Shown: positions 16,501 to 23,701 of the stretch, piece after piece | Layout of the letters: every line of letters starts with the position of its first letter | Numbering within the stretch: the stretch's first letter is position 1 | From: an uncultured Selenomonadaceae bacterium | GTDB lineage: Bacteria; Bacillota; Negativicutes; Selenomonadales; Selenomonadaceae | DNA length: 39,369 bases | Assembly: GCA_937902665.1 (NCBI GenBank) | Contig: CALELM010000056.1 | Span: forward strand, 1-39,369 | Reading direction: 5' to 3' | Translations under genes and position numbers: made by a program | Notes under the pieces: generated by a model | The model's database searches: none | Told to the model about the DNA's origin: nothing | Seen by the model: only the letters and a program-made list of their open reading frames with translations

Positions 16501-17647
16501 AATTTTCCTCCGCTGCCTTTGATTTTGCTGCTTCCAGAATCCTCTCAGCAATCCTCTTAGCCGCTCCCGGCTTCCCAAGCCTTCGAGATGCCTCCGCAAG
16601 CTCTGCAATCACGTTCTCACGATGCGCGCATCCCCGATAAAGCTTCCGCATCTCCTCCGCTGCCCGTTCCGGCTGTGCTTCTTCTTGCAAAAGCTCTGCC
16701 TGCGCACGCCTTCCGAGCAGGATATTCGGCAGGCTGATATTGTCAATGTGGACAAGAGCCTTGCCTATCCTGTAATTAAAGCCTGACATCTTGTACAGCA
16801 CCACGCACGGAAGCTGCATCAATGCCGCCTCCATAACAACAGTTCCCGAAGTTGCCATCGCCGCATCTGCTATCCCCATAAGCGCATAACGATTCTCATA
16901 AGCCAGCTGCACGGGAACACCTTCCTGCGCAACGAGCGTTTTTATTCTGTCAGCGTCCGCACCATCTGCCACGGGAAGCAAGAATACCGTATCCGCCCGT
17001 TGCTTCAAAAGAAGCCTCGCCGCCTTCAGCATCACCGGCAAAAGCCTCTCGATTTCCTGTTTTCTGCTCCCTGGCAGCAAAAGAATGGGATGCGCCTCCT
17101 CCGGAACACCAAAAAAGCTTCGTGCTTGCTCTAACGGAATCTCCGCCTTCACCTTGTCAACCAATGGATTCCCCAAAAATGAGATCTTCGCTCCTGCCTC
17201 TAGGTACGGTTCCAATTCAAACGGGAAAATCGACACGAACTCGTCAGCAATTCCTGCGCACGCCTTCGCGCGTCCCCTTCTCCATGCCCAAGCAGACGGC
17301 GGGATATAGGAAAACACAGGAATCCCCAGCTTCCTTGCCCTCTTGGCAAGCCTCCAGTTAAAGTCAGGATAATCTATCAGTACCAAGAGATCCGGCCGTT
17401 CCTCCTGCATTCTCGCAGACAGAGTATTCAATAATTGCAAAAGCCTTGGAAGATTCTTCAAAACCTCCACAATCCCCATAACATTATAGCTCTTGAAATT
17501 CTTCCAAAGGTGCACGCCCTGTGCTTCCATACGGTCACCGCCAAAGCCCACAAGCTCCGTATCAGGCTTCATTTTCAGGATTTCTCCTGCCAGCTGCGCC
17601 CCATGCAGATCGCCCGACACCTCGCCGGCAGACAGCATGATTTTCAT
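16487..17647 (-). CDS. lpxB: Lipid A disaccharide synthase
   Basis: A 386-residue GT-B glycosyltransferase (family GT19) that joins UDP-2,3-diacylglucosamine and lipid X to tetraacyldisaccharide-1-phosphate at the inner membrane. It starts with the canonical MLSAGEVSGDLHGA, then has VGFGGDRMEAQG, VLIDYPDFNWRLAKRA, YIPPSAWAWRRGR, LLLPGSRKQEIERLLPVML and the ATSGTVVMEAAL donor-site block. Length is typical. The open frame extends to 17752, but the ATG at 17647 has an AGGAGG site and begins at the conserved strand. Its substrates come from LpxI and its product goes to the LpxK half of the fusion. Confidence 0.95.
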   Translation of the reverse strand: MKIMLSAGEVSGDLHGAQLAGEILKMKPDTELVGFGGDRMEAQGVHLWKNFKSYNVMGIVEVLKNLPRLLQLLNTLSARMQEERPDLLVLIDYPDFNWRLAKRARKLGIPVFSYIPPSAWAWRRGRAKACAGIADEFVSIFPFELEPYLEAGAKISFLGNPLVDKVKAEIPLEQARSFFGVPEEAHPILLLPGSRKQEIERLLPVMLKAARLLLKQRADTVFLLPVADGADADRIKTLVAQEGVPVQLAYENRYALMGIADAAMATSGTVVMEAALMQLPCVVLYKMSGFNYRIGKALVHIDNISLPNILLGRRAQAELLQEEAQPERAAEEMRKLYRGCAHRENVIAELAEASRRLGKPGAAKRIAERILEAAKSKAAEENYEKL

Positions 17648-17830
17648 GTGGGTTCCTCCTCTGCTAGGATAATCTTCCCTATCTCGCCACGATGAAGAAA
17701 AGACGCGTGGACAAGCATACCTCCTGCCACGCCAGAACGTCCCATGCTGCATCCCTGAAGACCTGTACAGCTATCCTTCGCCCAAACGTGACTGCGCCAG
17801 TATACCATATCTCCGCGTCTTGCCCATCAA

Positions 17831-18634
17831 TCACATAGCAACAATCGTTATATTGTTCGCCTCAGCCAGTGCCAAGACCTTTTCCCTTTCCACGAAAAGC
17901 GTCCTGCCGGCCTCAATCGCCAATGCGGATGCCTTGACCGAGACCATCTTCTCCATTGTCTTGCTCCCTACGGTCGGCACATCAAAGCGGCTGTCCTGCT
18001 GAGGTTTCGCCACTTTGCAGACAACTGCTCCGCCGTTGGCAAGCTCACCACCGCGCTGGATGCAGGCATCTGTCCCCTCAATAGCCTCCAGTGCCATGAC
18101 TGCCATATTCTTGACCACGACCGTTTGCCCGATATCCATGCGTCCAAGCTCTTTGGCAATCTGAAACCCGAACTCCATGTCCTTGCGTTCCTCTTCCGTT
18201 GGCTCCCGCTTCGTCAGGGTTCCTGCCTGCGGCATCAGCTGGCGAATAAGCACCGTCTGATCCAAAGCCTGCATACCCGCCTTGGAAAGTTCCTGCACAA
18301 AAGCCATCATGATAGTATCATCCTTGCGGTCCGGCAAGGACATCAAAAGCTGCATCATGTGCATGTCCGGCTGGACATTCCCGGCAAAGAGCAGTTCCTT
18401 GGTTACCTTTCCAATCATAGTGACCTTCTTGACATCCTGCTCCTTCAAATAGTGCAGGATAGCATCCAGCTGTGCCACGCTGATCTCTTGGTAATCCGCT
18501 ACATGCTCAGCCAGTTCCTTATCGGTCTCCGGAAGAAGCGCCACAGCGCAAACCTCAAGTCCCATTGCCTTTGCAGCGCGCGCGCACTCCACCGGCAATC
18601 TCCCTGCACCTGCCAGCAATCCAATCTTTTCCAT
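17831..18634 (-). CDS. lpxI: UDP-2,3-diacylglucosamine pyrophosphatase LpxI
   Basis: A 267-residue protein of the DUF1009 family. LpxI hydrolyses UDP-2,3-diacylglucosamine to lipid X and UMP, replacing the unrelated metallophosphatase LpxH. Family blocks are IGLLAGAGRLPVECARAAKAMG at the N-terminus, KVTMIGKVTKELLFAG near 74, VVVKNMAVMALEAIEGTDACI near 175-195, VCKVAKPQQDSRFDVPTVG near 208, and the closing AIEAGRTLFVEREKVLALAE. The ATG at 18634 is preferred over a TTG two codons upstream because GGAGG is eight bases away. It lies 18 bases after lpxA. A 183-base gap with no recognised gene separates it from lpxB. No lpxH is present in the window, in keeping with this route. Confidence 0.95.
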   Translation of the reverse strand: MEKIGLLAGAGRLPVECARAAKAMGLEVCAVALLPETDKELAEHVADYQEISVAQLDAILHYLKEQDVKKVTMIGKVTKELLFAGNVQPDMHMMQLLMSLPDRKDDTIMMAFVQELSKAGMQALDQTVLIRQLMPQAGTLTKREPTEEERKDMEFGFQIAKELGRMDIGQTVVVKNMAVMALEAIEGTDACIQRGGELANGGAVVCKVAKPQQDSRFDVPTVGSKTMEKMVSVKASALAIEAGRTLFVEREKVLALAEANNITIVAM

Positions 18635-18652
18635 CTGCAAAACCTCCGTACC

Positions 18653-19465
18653 TCAGTCATTCGTATGGCGCTCGCGGCAGATTCCGCGATCCGCATCCCG
18701 AAGAAATCTCAAAAAATGCTCTACCTCTTCGCAGGAATCCACTTCCTGCTCTATCGCAGAAATAGCCTCAGGAAGCGTAAGCCCTGAGCGATACAGCAGC
18801 TTGTATGCCTTCTTGAGATTGCGTCTTGCTTCCAAGGGAACACCTGCTCGCGAAATGCCGACACTGTTCAGCCCAACTACCTTTGCAGGATAGCCGGCAA
18901 CGATAGTATACGGCACGACATCCTGAACGAGCCTTGCCATGCCGCCCACCATAGCATTGCGTCCAATTTTCACGAACTGGTGAACGCCTGCCATCCCGCC
19001 AATCACGGCACGATCTTCCACTATGGCATGCCCTGCAACACTTGCAAGGTTCGACATAATCACATGATTGCCCAGCACGCAGTTATGTGCCACATGGGTA
19101 AGCGCCATCAGCAGGCAATCCGAGCCAATTCTCGTTTCTTCCCCCTCGCCCGTTGCCCGATGCACGGTAACGCCCTCACGAATAACCGTGCGATCGCCAA
19201 TAACCGTATAGCTTTTCTCTCCTTGAAACTTCAAGTCCTGCGGAATCTCGCCAACAGACGCCCCCTGAAAGATATGGCAATCCTTCCCTATGCTCGTCCA
19301 GCCGGTAAGCACGACATGAGGTCCGATTTTGGTTCCTTCCCCAATCTCAACATTCTCGCCAATGACCGAATACGGCCCAATCTCGACATTTTTTCCAATC
19401 TTTGCCCCAGGGGCAATAACAGCTGTCTCATGTATAGAAGCAACAACCTGTTCGTTTGTGCTCAT
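18653..19465 (-). CDS. lpxA: UDP-N-acetylglucosamine acyltransferase
   Basis: A 270-residue left-handed beta-helix enzyme transferring a 3-hydroxyacyl chain from ACP to the 3-OH of UDP-GlcNAc, the first lipid A step. Hexapeptide repeats (for example VIAPGAKIG, NVEIGPYSVIG, NVEIGEGTKIG) fill residues 15-190; the catalytic histidine is His127 in LTHVAHNCVLGN; a helical C-terminal domain follows. The block VVGLNSVGISRAGV is typical of LpxA. Length is slightly above the usual 255-265. The ATG at 19465 lies 150 bases after fabZ. The order fabZ-lpxA is the classic neighbourhood for sharing 3-hydroxyacyl-ACP. Confidence 0.96.
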   Translation of the reverse strand: MSTNEQVVASIHETAVIAPGAKIGKNVEIGPYSVIGENVEIGEGTKIGPHVVLTGWTSIGKDCHIFQGASVGEIPQDLKFQGEKSYTVIGDRTVIREGVTVHRATGEGEETRIGSDCLLMALTHVAHNCVLGNHVIMSNLASVAGHAIVEDRAVIGGMAGVHQFVKIGRNAMVGGMARLVQDVVPYTIVAGYPAKVVGLNSVGISRAGVPLEARRNLKKAYKLLYRSGLTLPEAISAIEQEVDSCEEVEHFLRFLRDADRGICRERHTND

Positions 19466-19615
19466 CCTCTACAACTCCTTCAGTCCTCCTGCACTGCCGC
19501 TTAAGCTCCTTGCAAAATCCAGAAAGACTCCTGTTTTTCTACCATTAAAAATCCAGTAAAAACAGATAAAATTCCTGTCAAATGAAAACTATGCCCGTTT
19601 ATCTGGAAATCCCAC

Positions 19616-20062
19616 TCAATTCTCCATATTGTCAGGCTTTTTCAACGCAAACTTAAAGTCAGCAGAAGCCACAAGCTGATCCTTCACATAAGCATCTGCA
19701 TGAAGCACGCCAAAATCCCCACGAACCTTTACCAGTTCCGCCTTGGTGACGACCTGATCCCCTGGAACCACTTGTCTCTTAAACCTTACGTTGTCCATGC
19801 CGCCAAAAAGCGCAATCTTTCCTCGATGCTCCTCCGAGTAAAGCATGGTAACGCCGCCGACCTGCGCCATCGCCTCCAAAAGAAGCACCCCCGGCATAAT
19901 GGGATGATCCGGAAAATGTCCCCGAAACTGCGGCTCATTCATGGATATGTTCTTGATGCCCGTTGCCGACTTGAACGGTACCAAGTCAATAATGCGATCC
20001 ACCAAGAGCATAGGCGGACGATGCGGCAATATCTTCTGAATCTCATTGATGTCTAATTCCAT
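19616..20062 (-). CDS. fabZ: 3-hydroxyacyl-[acyl-carrier-protein] dehydratase
   Basis: A 148-residue hot-dog-fold dehydratase of fatty acid elongation that competes with LpxA and LpxD for 3-hydroxyacyl-ACP. The motifs are ILPHRPPMLLVDRI at 11-24 and GHFPDHPIMPGVLLLEAMAQ at 48-67, giving catalytic His49 and Glu63. Length is standard. The ATG at 20062 has an AAGAGGGAA site and a promoter-like pair at 20086-20113. It lies between lpxC and lpxA, so the branch point between phospholipid and lipid A synthesis is encoded together. Confidence 0.97.
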   Translation of the reverse strand: MELDINEIQKILPHRPPMLLVDRIIDLVPFKSATGIKNISMNEPQFRGHFPDHPIMPGVLLLEAMAQVGGVTMLYSEEHRGKIALFGGMDNVRFKRQVVPGDQVVTKAELVKVRGDFGVLHADAYVKDQLVASADFKFALKKPDNMEN

Positions 20063-20085
20063 GTTCCATTCCCTCTTCCTACGAC

Positions 20086-20113
20086 AATATATTTGCTACC
20101 TGTATTTTTTCAA
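20086..20113 (-). promoter_or_regulatory. Putative fabZ promoter with flanking TACCT/AGGTA half-sites
   Basis: On the minus strand TTGAAA (20108-20113) and TATATT (20086-20091) are 16 bases apart, in the 81-base gap between lpxC and fabZ. Inverted half-sites TACCT and AGGTA, with centres about 16 bases apart, overlap the -35 region and spacer and could bind a regulator. Both readings are from pattern only. Confidence 0.4.
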
Positions 20114-20143
20114 GGTATGAAAATGCCCCCACTGCCAAAATCA

Positions 20144-20977
20144 TCAAAAACCGAATTTCTCTGCAATTTTTTTTGCAAGTGCAGTATTCAGTGCATGGCT
20201 GGATGCCACCGCAATCACATGCCCGCGAACCGGCCCTGCCAGCCGCAAATCACCGATTACGTCCAATATCTTGTGACGAACCAGCTCATCCTCAAAGCGC
20301 AACGGATTCATCCACCCCTTATCATTATAGACAATCACATTTTCCAGTGTACCGCCAAGGCCAAGACCCATCTGATGAAGTGCCTCGATTTCTTTCTCAT
20401 ACGCTATCGTACGCGCCGGAGCAATCTCCTTGCAATAAACACTCTCGTCAATAACAAAGTCCTCATACTGCATGCCAATCAGCGGATGAGGATTCAGCGA
20501 TACAAAACTCACGCGGAAGCCATCATAGGGAGCGACCATAACAAACCTGCCGCCCTCAGTATCATCTACCCGCAAGACTTCCTCCACAACGACCTCCTTG
20601 CGCGGCACCCCCAGCTCCTTTTTTCCTGCACGCTGCAATAACTCAAAAAAAGCCAAAGAACTCCCATCTGCCACGGGAGGCTCTTCTGCATCCATCTCTA
20701 TAAAGCAATTATCTATGCCAAGGGCATGAAAAGCACTCATCAGATGCTCCACGGTAAAAACCTTCACGCCATCCTGCTCCAATGTCGTTGCCCGAAGCGT
20801 CGCCGCTACATTCTGGGCAACAGCTTTTATTCTGGGCGATCCCTCTAAATCTGTACGAACAAAAACCAATCCCGTACCAGCAGGCGCCGGCCTGCAAGCC
20901 ATATGCACCTCAAGGCCGGAATGCAAGCCAATTCCCACGTAAGAGCATGATACTGCCAAAGTTGTCTGTAACTGCAA
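20144..20977 (-). CDS. lpxC: UDP-3-O-acyl-N-acetylglucosamine deacetylase
   Basis: A 277-residue zinc amidase that performs the first committed step of lipid A synthesis. Zinc ligands are visible as His78 in VEHLMSAFHALGIDN and the His and Asp of VRHKILDVIGDL near 233-237; the general base/acid region is MDAEEPPVADGSSLAFFELL, and the active-site His is in RGHVIAVASSHALN. The protein ends shortly after this block, without a FabZ fusion and with a shorter C-terminus than E. coli LpxC (305 residues). The start codon is a TTG at 20977, five bases after GGAGGGAG. A TTGCAC/TACAAT promoter-like pair lies 30-60 bases upstream. Confidence 0.95.
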   Translation of the reverse strand: MQLQTTLAVSCSYVGIGLHSGLEVHMACRPAPAGTGLVFVRTDLEGSPRIKAVAQNVAATLRATTLEQDGVKVFTVEHLMSAFHALGIDNCFIEMDAEEPPVADGSSLAFFELLQRAGKKELGVPRKEVVVEEVLRVDDTEGGRFVMVAPYDGFRVSFVSLNPHPLIGMQYEDFVIDESVYCKEIAPARTIAYEKEIEALHQMGLGLGGTLENVIVYNDKGWMNPLRFEDELVRHKILDVIGDLRLAGPVRGHVIAVASSHALNTALAKKIAEKFGF

Positions 20978-21008
20978 GATATCTCCCTCCCGTCAAACTC
21001 CTCATTCT

Positions 21009-21037
21009 ATTGTACCCAACAATCCGAAAACGTGCAA
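21009..21037 (-). promoter_or_regulatory. Putative lpxC promoter
   Basis: On the minus strand TTGCAC (21032-21037) and TACAAT (21009-21014) are separated by 17 bases. Transcription would begin near 21002, about 25 bases before the TTG start of lpxC. The site lies in the 107-base gap after the acyltransferase gene. Confidence 0.45.
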
Positions 21038-21084
21038 GTGAGAAGACCACTTGTTTTTAACTAACCAGCCCTGATTCCTGAAAA

Positions 21085-21951
21085 TCATTCCTCCCGCATA
21101 GACTTCCAGCGATCATGAAGCCAAAACCATTCCTCCGGATATTCTCGGATATGCTCCTCCTGCAAGCGAACCAGTTCCTGCGTCGCCTTGCGTATATCCT
21201 CCCGCTTGTCCTTGGTGCGCACGACCTCCATCGGCGGCAGGATCGTAAGCTCATGCGTTCCGTCCTGCTTCCGGTGCATAAAGCTGGAAAAGATGGGTAC
21301 CTTCTTGAACCGAGCCATGGAAGCAGGTCCCGGCACGCAATTCGTTGGACGCTGAAAAAAGTCAAGGATAATCCCATCATGGCGATTCGTGTCCTGATCC
21401 ATGATAAGCCCGATGAGCCAGCCCTTTGCCAGCATGTCATACATCTCCCGCACATCTGTCTTATAGGTAATATGCATGCCAATGCCCGTTCTCTGCTCAT
21501 TGATGAACCGATCCGATCCCGTAGACTTTTGCTTCATTGCAACGCCGACAATGGGAAGCCCTGCCTGTGCCAAGGCTCCTCCCATCAGTTCCCAGTTGCC
21601 GCTGTGCGAGGTTACGATAATTCCTCCCCGACCGCTTTGAACAGCCTCCTGCAAGTATTCAAGCCCATGAATCGTCACATGCTCCTCCATATTCTTCTGC
21701 AAAATGGGAAAGCGCAAAACCTCCATCAGCATAGGACCAAAACGGGTTGTCGATGCCTTTGCGATCCGCACCGCCTCTTCCTTGCTTGCATTGAGACACC
21801 CCATAATATTTTCAACAGCCATTCTCTTGCGTTTCCCCGGCACAACGACCCATGCCAATGCACCCAGTGCCTCCCCAAGCATTTCTGCTGCAAAAGACGG
21901 CAGCAGGCAGGCAAGCACGCTTGCAGTTCTCGCGATCCAATAAGCCAACAT
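21085..21951 (-). CDS. Lipid A late acyltransferase (LpxL/LpxM family), copy 2
   Basis: A 288-residue inner-membrane acyltransferase, paralogous to the product of the gene at 8132-9052. The catalytic H-x4-E motif is HSGNWE (His116, Glu121) in GGIIVTSHSGNWELMGG; later blocks are GWLIGLIMDQDTNRHDGI, FFQRPTNCVPGPASMARF and the closing EEWFWLHDRWKS. An N-terminal hydrophobic segment anchors it. The ATG at 21951 has a TAGGAGGG site. It is the first gene after the terminator at 22155-22184 and the palindromic promoter region, so it heads the lipid A transcript. Which acyl position it serves is unknown. Confidence 0.92.
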   Translation of the reverse strand: MLAYWIARTASVLACLLPSFAAEMLGEALGALAWVVVPGKRKRMAVENIMGCLNASKEEAVRIAKASTTRFGPMLMEVLRFPILQKNMEEHVTIHGLEYLQEAVQSGRGGIIVTSHSGNWELMGGALAQAGLPIVGVAMKQKSTGSDRFINEQRTGIGMHITYKTDVREMYDMLAKGWLIGLIMDQDTNRHDGIILDFFQRPTNCVPGPASMARFKKVPIFSSFMHRKQDGTHELTILPPMEVVRTKDKREDIRKATQELVRLQEEHIREYPEEWFWLHDRWKSMREE

Positions 21952-21979
21952 GCAGTATCCCTCCTAATCCACTATAGAG

Positions 21980-22009
21980 ATTATAACGCCCTCAATCAAG
22001 AAAATGCAA
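21980..22009 (-). promoter_or_regulatory. Promoter of the lipid A operon, inside a palindrome
   Basis: On the minus strand a perfect TATAAT -10 (21980-21985) lies 18 bases from a TTGCAT -35 (22004-22009). Transcription would start near 21973, about 22 bases before the acyltransferase ATG at 21951. The -35 and spacer lie within the 51-base palindrome at 21985-22035. Confidence 0.6.
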
Positions 22010-22035
22010 CAAGCATTTTCTTGATTGAGGGCGTT
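21985..22035. repeat. Perfect 23-bp inverted repeat with 5-base loop
   Basis: Bases 21985-22007 are exactly complementary to 22013-22035, with AACAA between. The arms begin AACGCCCTC and end AAAATGC. No T-tract follows on either strand, so it is not a typical terminator. It overlaps the -35 region and spacer of the lipid A operon promoter. As DNA it could be an operator for a dimeric regulator; as RNA a long hairpin; it could also be a dispersed intergenic repeat. Confidence 0.9.
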
Positions 22036-22036
22036 T

Positions 22037-22130
22037 TAACGAAGCTAGAGATATTGCTCGCCGCTTGCTAAAATTTGGCTTCCACACTTACAGCAAACTG
22101 TTGAGGAAGGGGACATCTTTAGCTTCGTTA
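22037..22130. repeat. Second inverted repeat enclosing about 62 bases
   Basis: Bases 22037-22052 (TAACGAAGCTAGAGAT) pair with 22115-22130 over 16 positions with one non-Watson-Crick pair, which would be G-U in a plus-strand RNA and C-A in a minus-strand RNA. The 62 enclosed bases contain no convincing reading frame. The element abuts the 23-bp palindrome and ends before the lpxD terminator. It could be a miniature mobile element, a small structured RNA, or leader structure. Confidence 0.7.
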
Positions 22131-22154
22131 TAGCCTAGCCTTTCCCCAAAAATG

Positions 22155-22184
22155 CAATACAAAAGCCAGCCCAAAGGGCTGGCT
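22155..22184 (-). terminator. Rho-independent terminator after lpxD
   Basis: A perfect 9-bp GC-rich stem (AGCCAGCCC at 22164-22172 with 22176-22184, loop AAA on the plus strand) is followed on the minus strand by TTTTGTATT. It lies six bases after the lpxD stop at 22190 and ends the mla-tol-tam-bam-ompH-lpxD block. Confidence 0.88.
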
Positions 22185-22189
22185 GAATC

Positions 22190-23206
22190 TCAATCCTTTT
22201 TTTCTTCCAGTAACTTCTTGAGTTTCTTGATCTCCTTGCGCATTTCCGGCAGGTGCTTCATTGCCGCCTGCATGCGAAGCCATTCCGCATGCGACTGCAC
22301 AGGGAAACCTGCACAGAACACACCCTCCGGCATATCCCCAATAATTCCGGAACGTGCCGCATAGATGGAATTCGCTCCAATATGGATATGGCCGACCGTT
22401 CCGACCTGCCCGCCAAACGTCACATTATGCCCAACCGTAGTTGAGCCGGAAATTCCCGTCTGTGCCACGATCAAGCAATTGGGCCCAATTTTGCAGTTAT
22501 GCCCAATATGCACAAGGTTGTCGATTTTTGTTCCATGCCCGATAACCGTTGACCCCATAGCAGCACGATCGATCCCGTCATGCGCGCCGATCTCCACATC
22601 ATCCTCCAAAATGACATTTCCCACCTGCGGAACCTTCGTGTGCACACCGTCCTTCGTCGTAAAACCAAAGCCGTCCGATCCAATAACCGCCGAACTATGC
22701 ACAACGCAGCGCTTTCCAATATGGCAATATTCCCGCACTGTTACATTGGAATAAAGCACCGTATCCTCTTCTATCTCGACATGCTGCCCGACGTAAACAT
22801 GAGGATAGATTGTCACGCGATCACCAATGACAGAATGGTCATCCACAACAGCAAACGGCATAATGACAACATCCTTGCCCAGCTTCACGTTTTTGCCAAC
22901 ATGAGCCTCTGCGCTGACCCCCTGCGGAAATTCCAGCTTTGGGGTAAACAGCTCCAAAAGCCTTGCAAATGCAGCCTTTGGCTCTGGCACATAAATCGCA
23001 GGAATCGAAAACTCTCCTGCATCCAGAGGAAGCAGGACGGCTGCTGCCTTAGAGGATCTTGCCTCCTCAATATGCGGTTCCACAGCAAAGATCAGATCCT
23101 GCGCTCCGGCACTTTCAATGCTTTCCAGCCCACGAATCTCGACAGATCCGTCGCCTTCGAGCCGCCCGCCAAGAAAATCCGCTATTTCCTTCAACGTCTT
23201 TTTCAT
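22190..23206 (-). CDS. lpxD: UDP-3-O-acylglucosamine N-acyltransferase
   Basis: A 338-residue left-handed beta-helix enzyme adding the second 3-hydroxyacyl chain (N-linked) in lipid A synthesis. An N-terminal uridine-binding domain (about 1-100, with LGGRLEGDGSVEIRGL and DLIFAVEP) is followed by hexapeptide repeats (about 105-300). The catalytic histidine lies in NLVHIGHNCKIG, and the ACP-site region includes GSDGFGFTTKDG. A short coiled helix ends the protein (RKEIKKLKKLLEEKKD). The block usually read as GANTTIDRGAMG appears here as GAHDGIDRAAMG. The ATG at 23206 has an AGGA site. lpxD is separated from the other lipid A genes by a terminator and sits instead with bamA and ompH. Confidence 0.95.
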   Translation of the reverse strand: MKKTLKEIADFLGGRLEGDGSVEIRGLESIESAGAQDLIFAVEPHIEEARSSKAAAVLLPLDAGEFSIPAIYVPEPKAAFARLLELFTPKLEFPQGVSAEAHVGKNVKLGKDVVIMPFAVVDDHSVIGDRVTIYPHVYVGQHVEIEEDTVLYSNVTVREYCHIGKRCVVHSSAVIGSDGFGFTTKDGVHTKVPQVGNVILEDDVEIGAHDGIDRAAMGSTVIGHGTKIDNLVHIGHNCKIGPNCLIVAQTGISGSTTVGHNVTFGGQVGTVGHIHIGANSIYAARSGIIGDMPEGVFCAGFPVQSHAEWLRMQAAMKHLPEMRKEIKKLKKLLEEKKD

Positions 23207-23226
23207 ATCAAACCATCCTCAAGCAA

Positions 23227-23661
23227 TTACTGAAGCTTCTGTATCACTTTATCCGTAACATCAGAACATCCATAAAGAATCGGCTTCTCCAGCGTATCGC
23301 TGGTTATGATGACCTCAAGCTTTTCTTCCTTGGAAACATCCGCAAGCGCTGCATCCATTTTCTGCTTGACCTGCGTCATGTATTGCATCTGGATACCCGA
23401 AGCTTTCATCTGTGCTTCCTTCTGAAGCTTCTCTGCCTCTTCCTTCGACATATTAGGGTTCTGCTGAAGCTTCTCCTGAAGAGCCTTCTGCTCCTCCAGC
23501 AGCTTCTTGTTTCCTTCCTCCAAGCTCTGCTTGATTTGCGGAGCTTCCATTTCAATGCGATCCTCATTCACATAGCCCACGCGAAGCGGTCCGCAGCCTG
23601 CCGTAAGCATTGCAGCAACGAGCGCAAGTGCCATGCATATTGTTTTTTTCTTCATCCTCAT
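23227..23661 (-). CDS. OmpH/Skp-family periplasmic protein, lipoprotein-like
   Basis: A 144-residue OmpH (Skp) family protein. The N-terminus is a signal peptide with a lipobox-like LTAGC (cysteine near residue 23), so it may be lipid-anchored rather than soluble, unlike classical Skp. The body is a helical hairpin rich in K/E/Q (LLEEQKALQEKLQQNPNM...), and the C-terminus has the beta-strand block ILYGCSDVTDKVIQKL, the OmpH version of the YGGxDIT block. Skp trimers hold unfolded outer-membrane proteins in the periplasm. The ATG at 23661 has an AGAAGAG site. It lies 20 bases before lpxD and after the anchored OmpH-like gene. Confidence 0.85.
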   Translation of the reverse strand: MRMKKKTICMALALVAAMLTAGCGPLRVGYVNEDRIEMEAPQIKQSLEEGNKKLLEEQKALQEKLQQNPNMSKEEAEKLQKEAQMKASGIQMQYMTQVKQKMDAALADVSKEEKLEVIITSDTLEKPILYGCSDVTDKVIQKLQ

Positions 23662-23701
23662 ATATAAATTCTCTTCTTTCTTTCATTCATACTCATAAAA
23701 A

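Noticed and set aside
17648..17830. 183-base gap between lpxI and lpxB as a possible small gene or RNA
   Set aside because: The lpxB frame stays open to 17752 but lacks a good ribosome binding site there; no stable hairpin, tRNA or convincing promoter was found.
19553..19581. TTGACA upstream of lpxA on the minus strand
   Set aside because: The -35 is perfect (19576-19581) but at 17 bases the -10 would be TACTGG, and no better hexamer lies at 16-18 bases.
21035..21058. Hairpin CAAGTG/CACTTG followed by TTTTT on the plus strand
   Set aside because: It looks like a plus-strand terminator but no plus-strand gene lies upstream; the 6-bp stem is probably chance within the lpxC promoter region.
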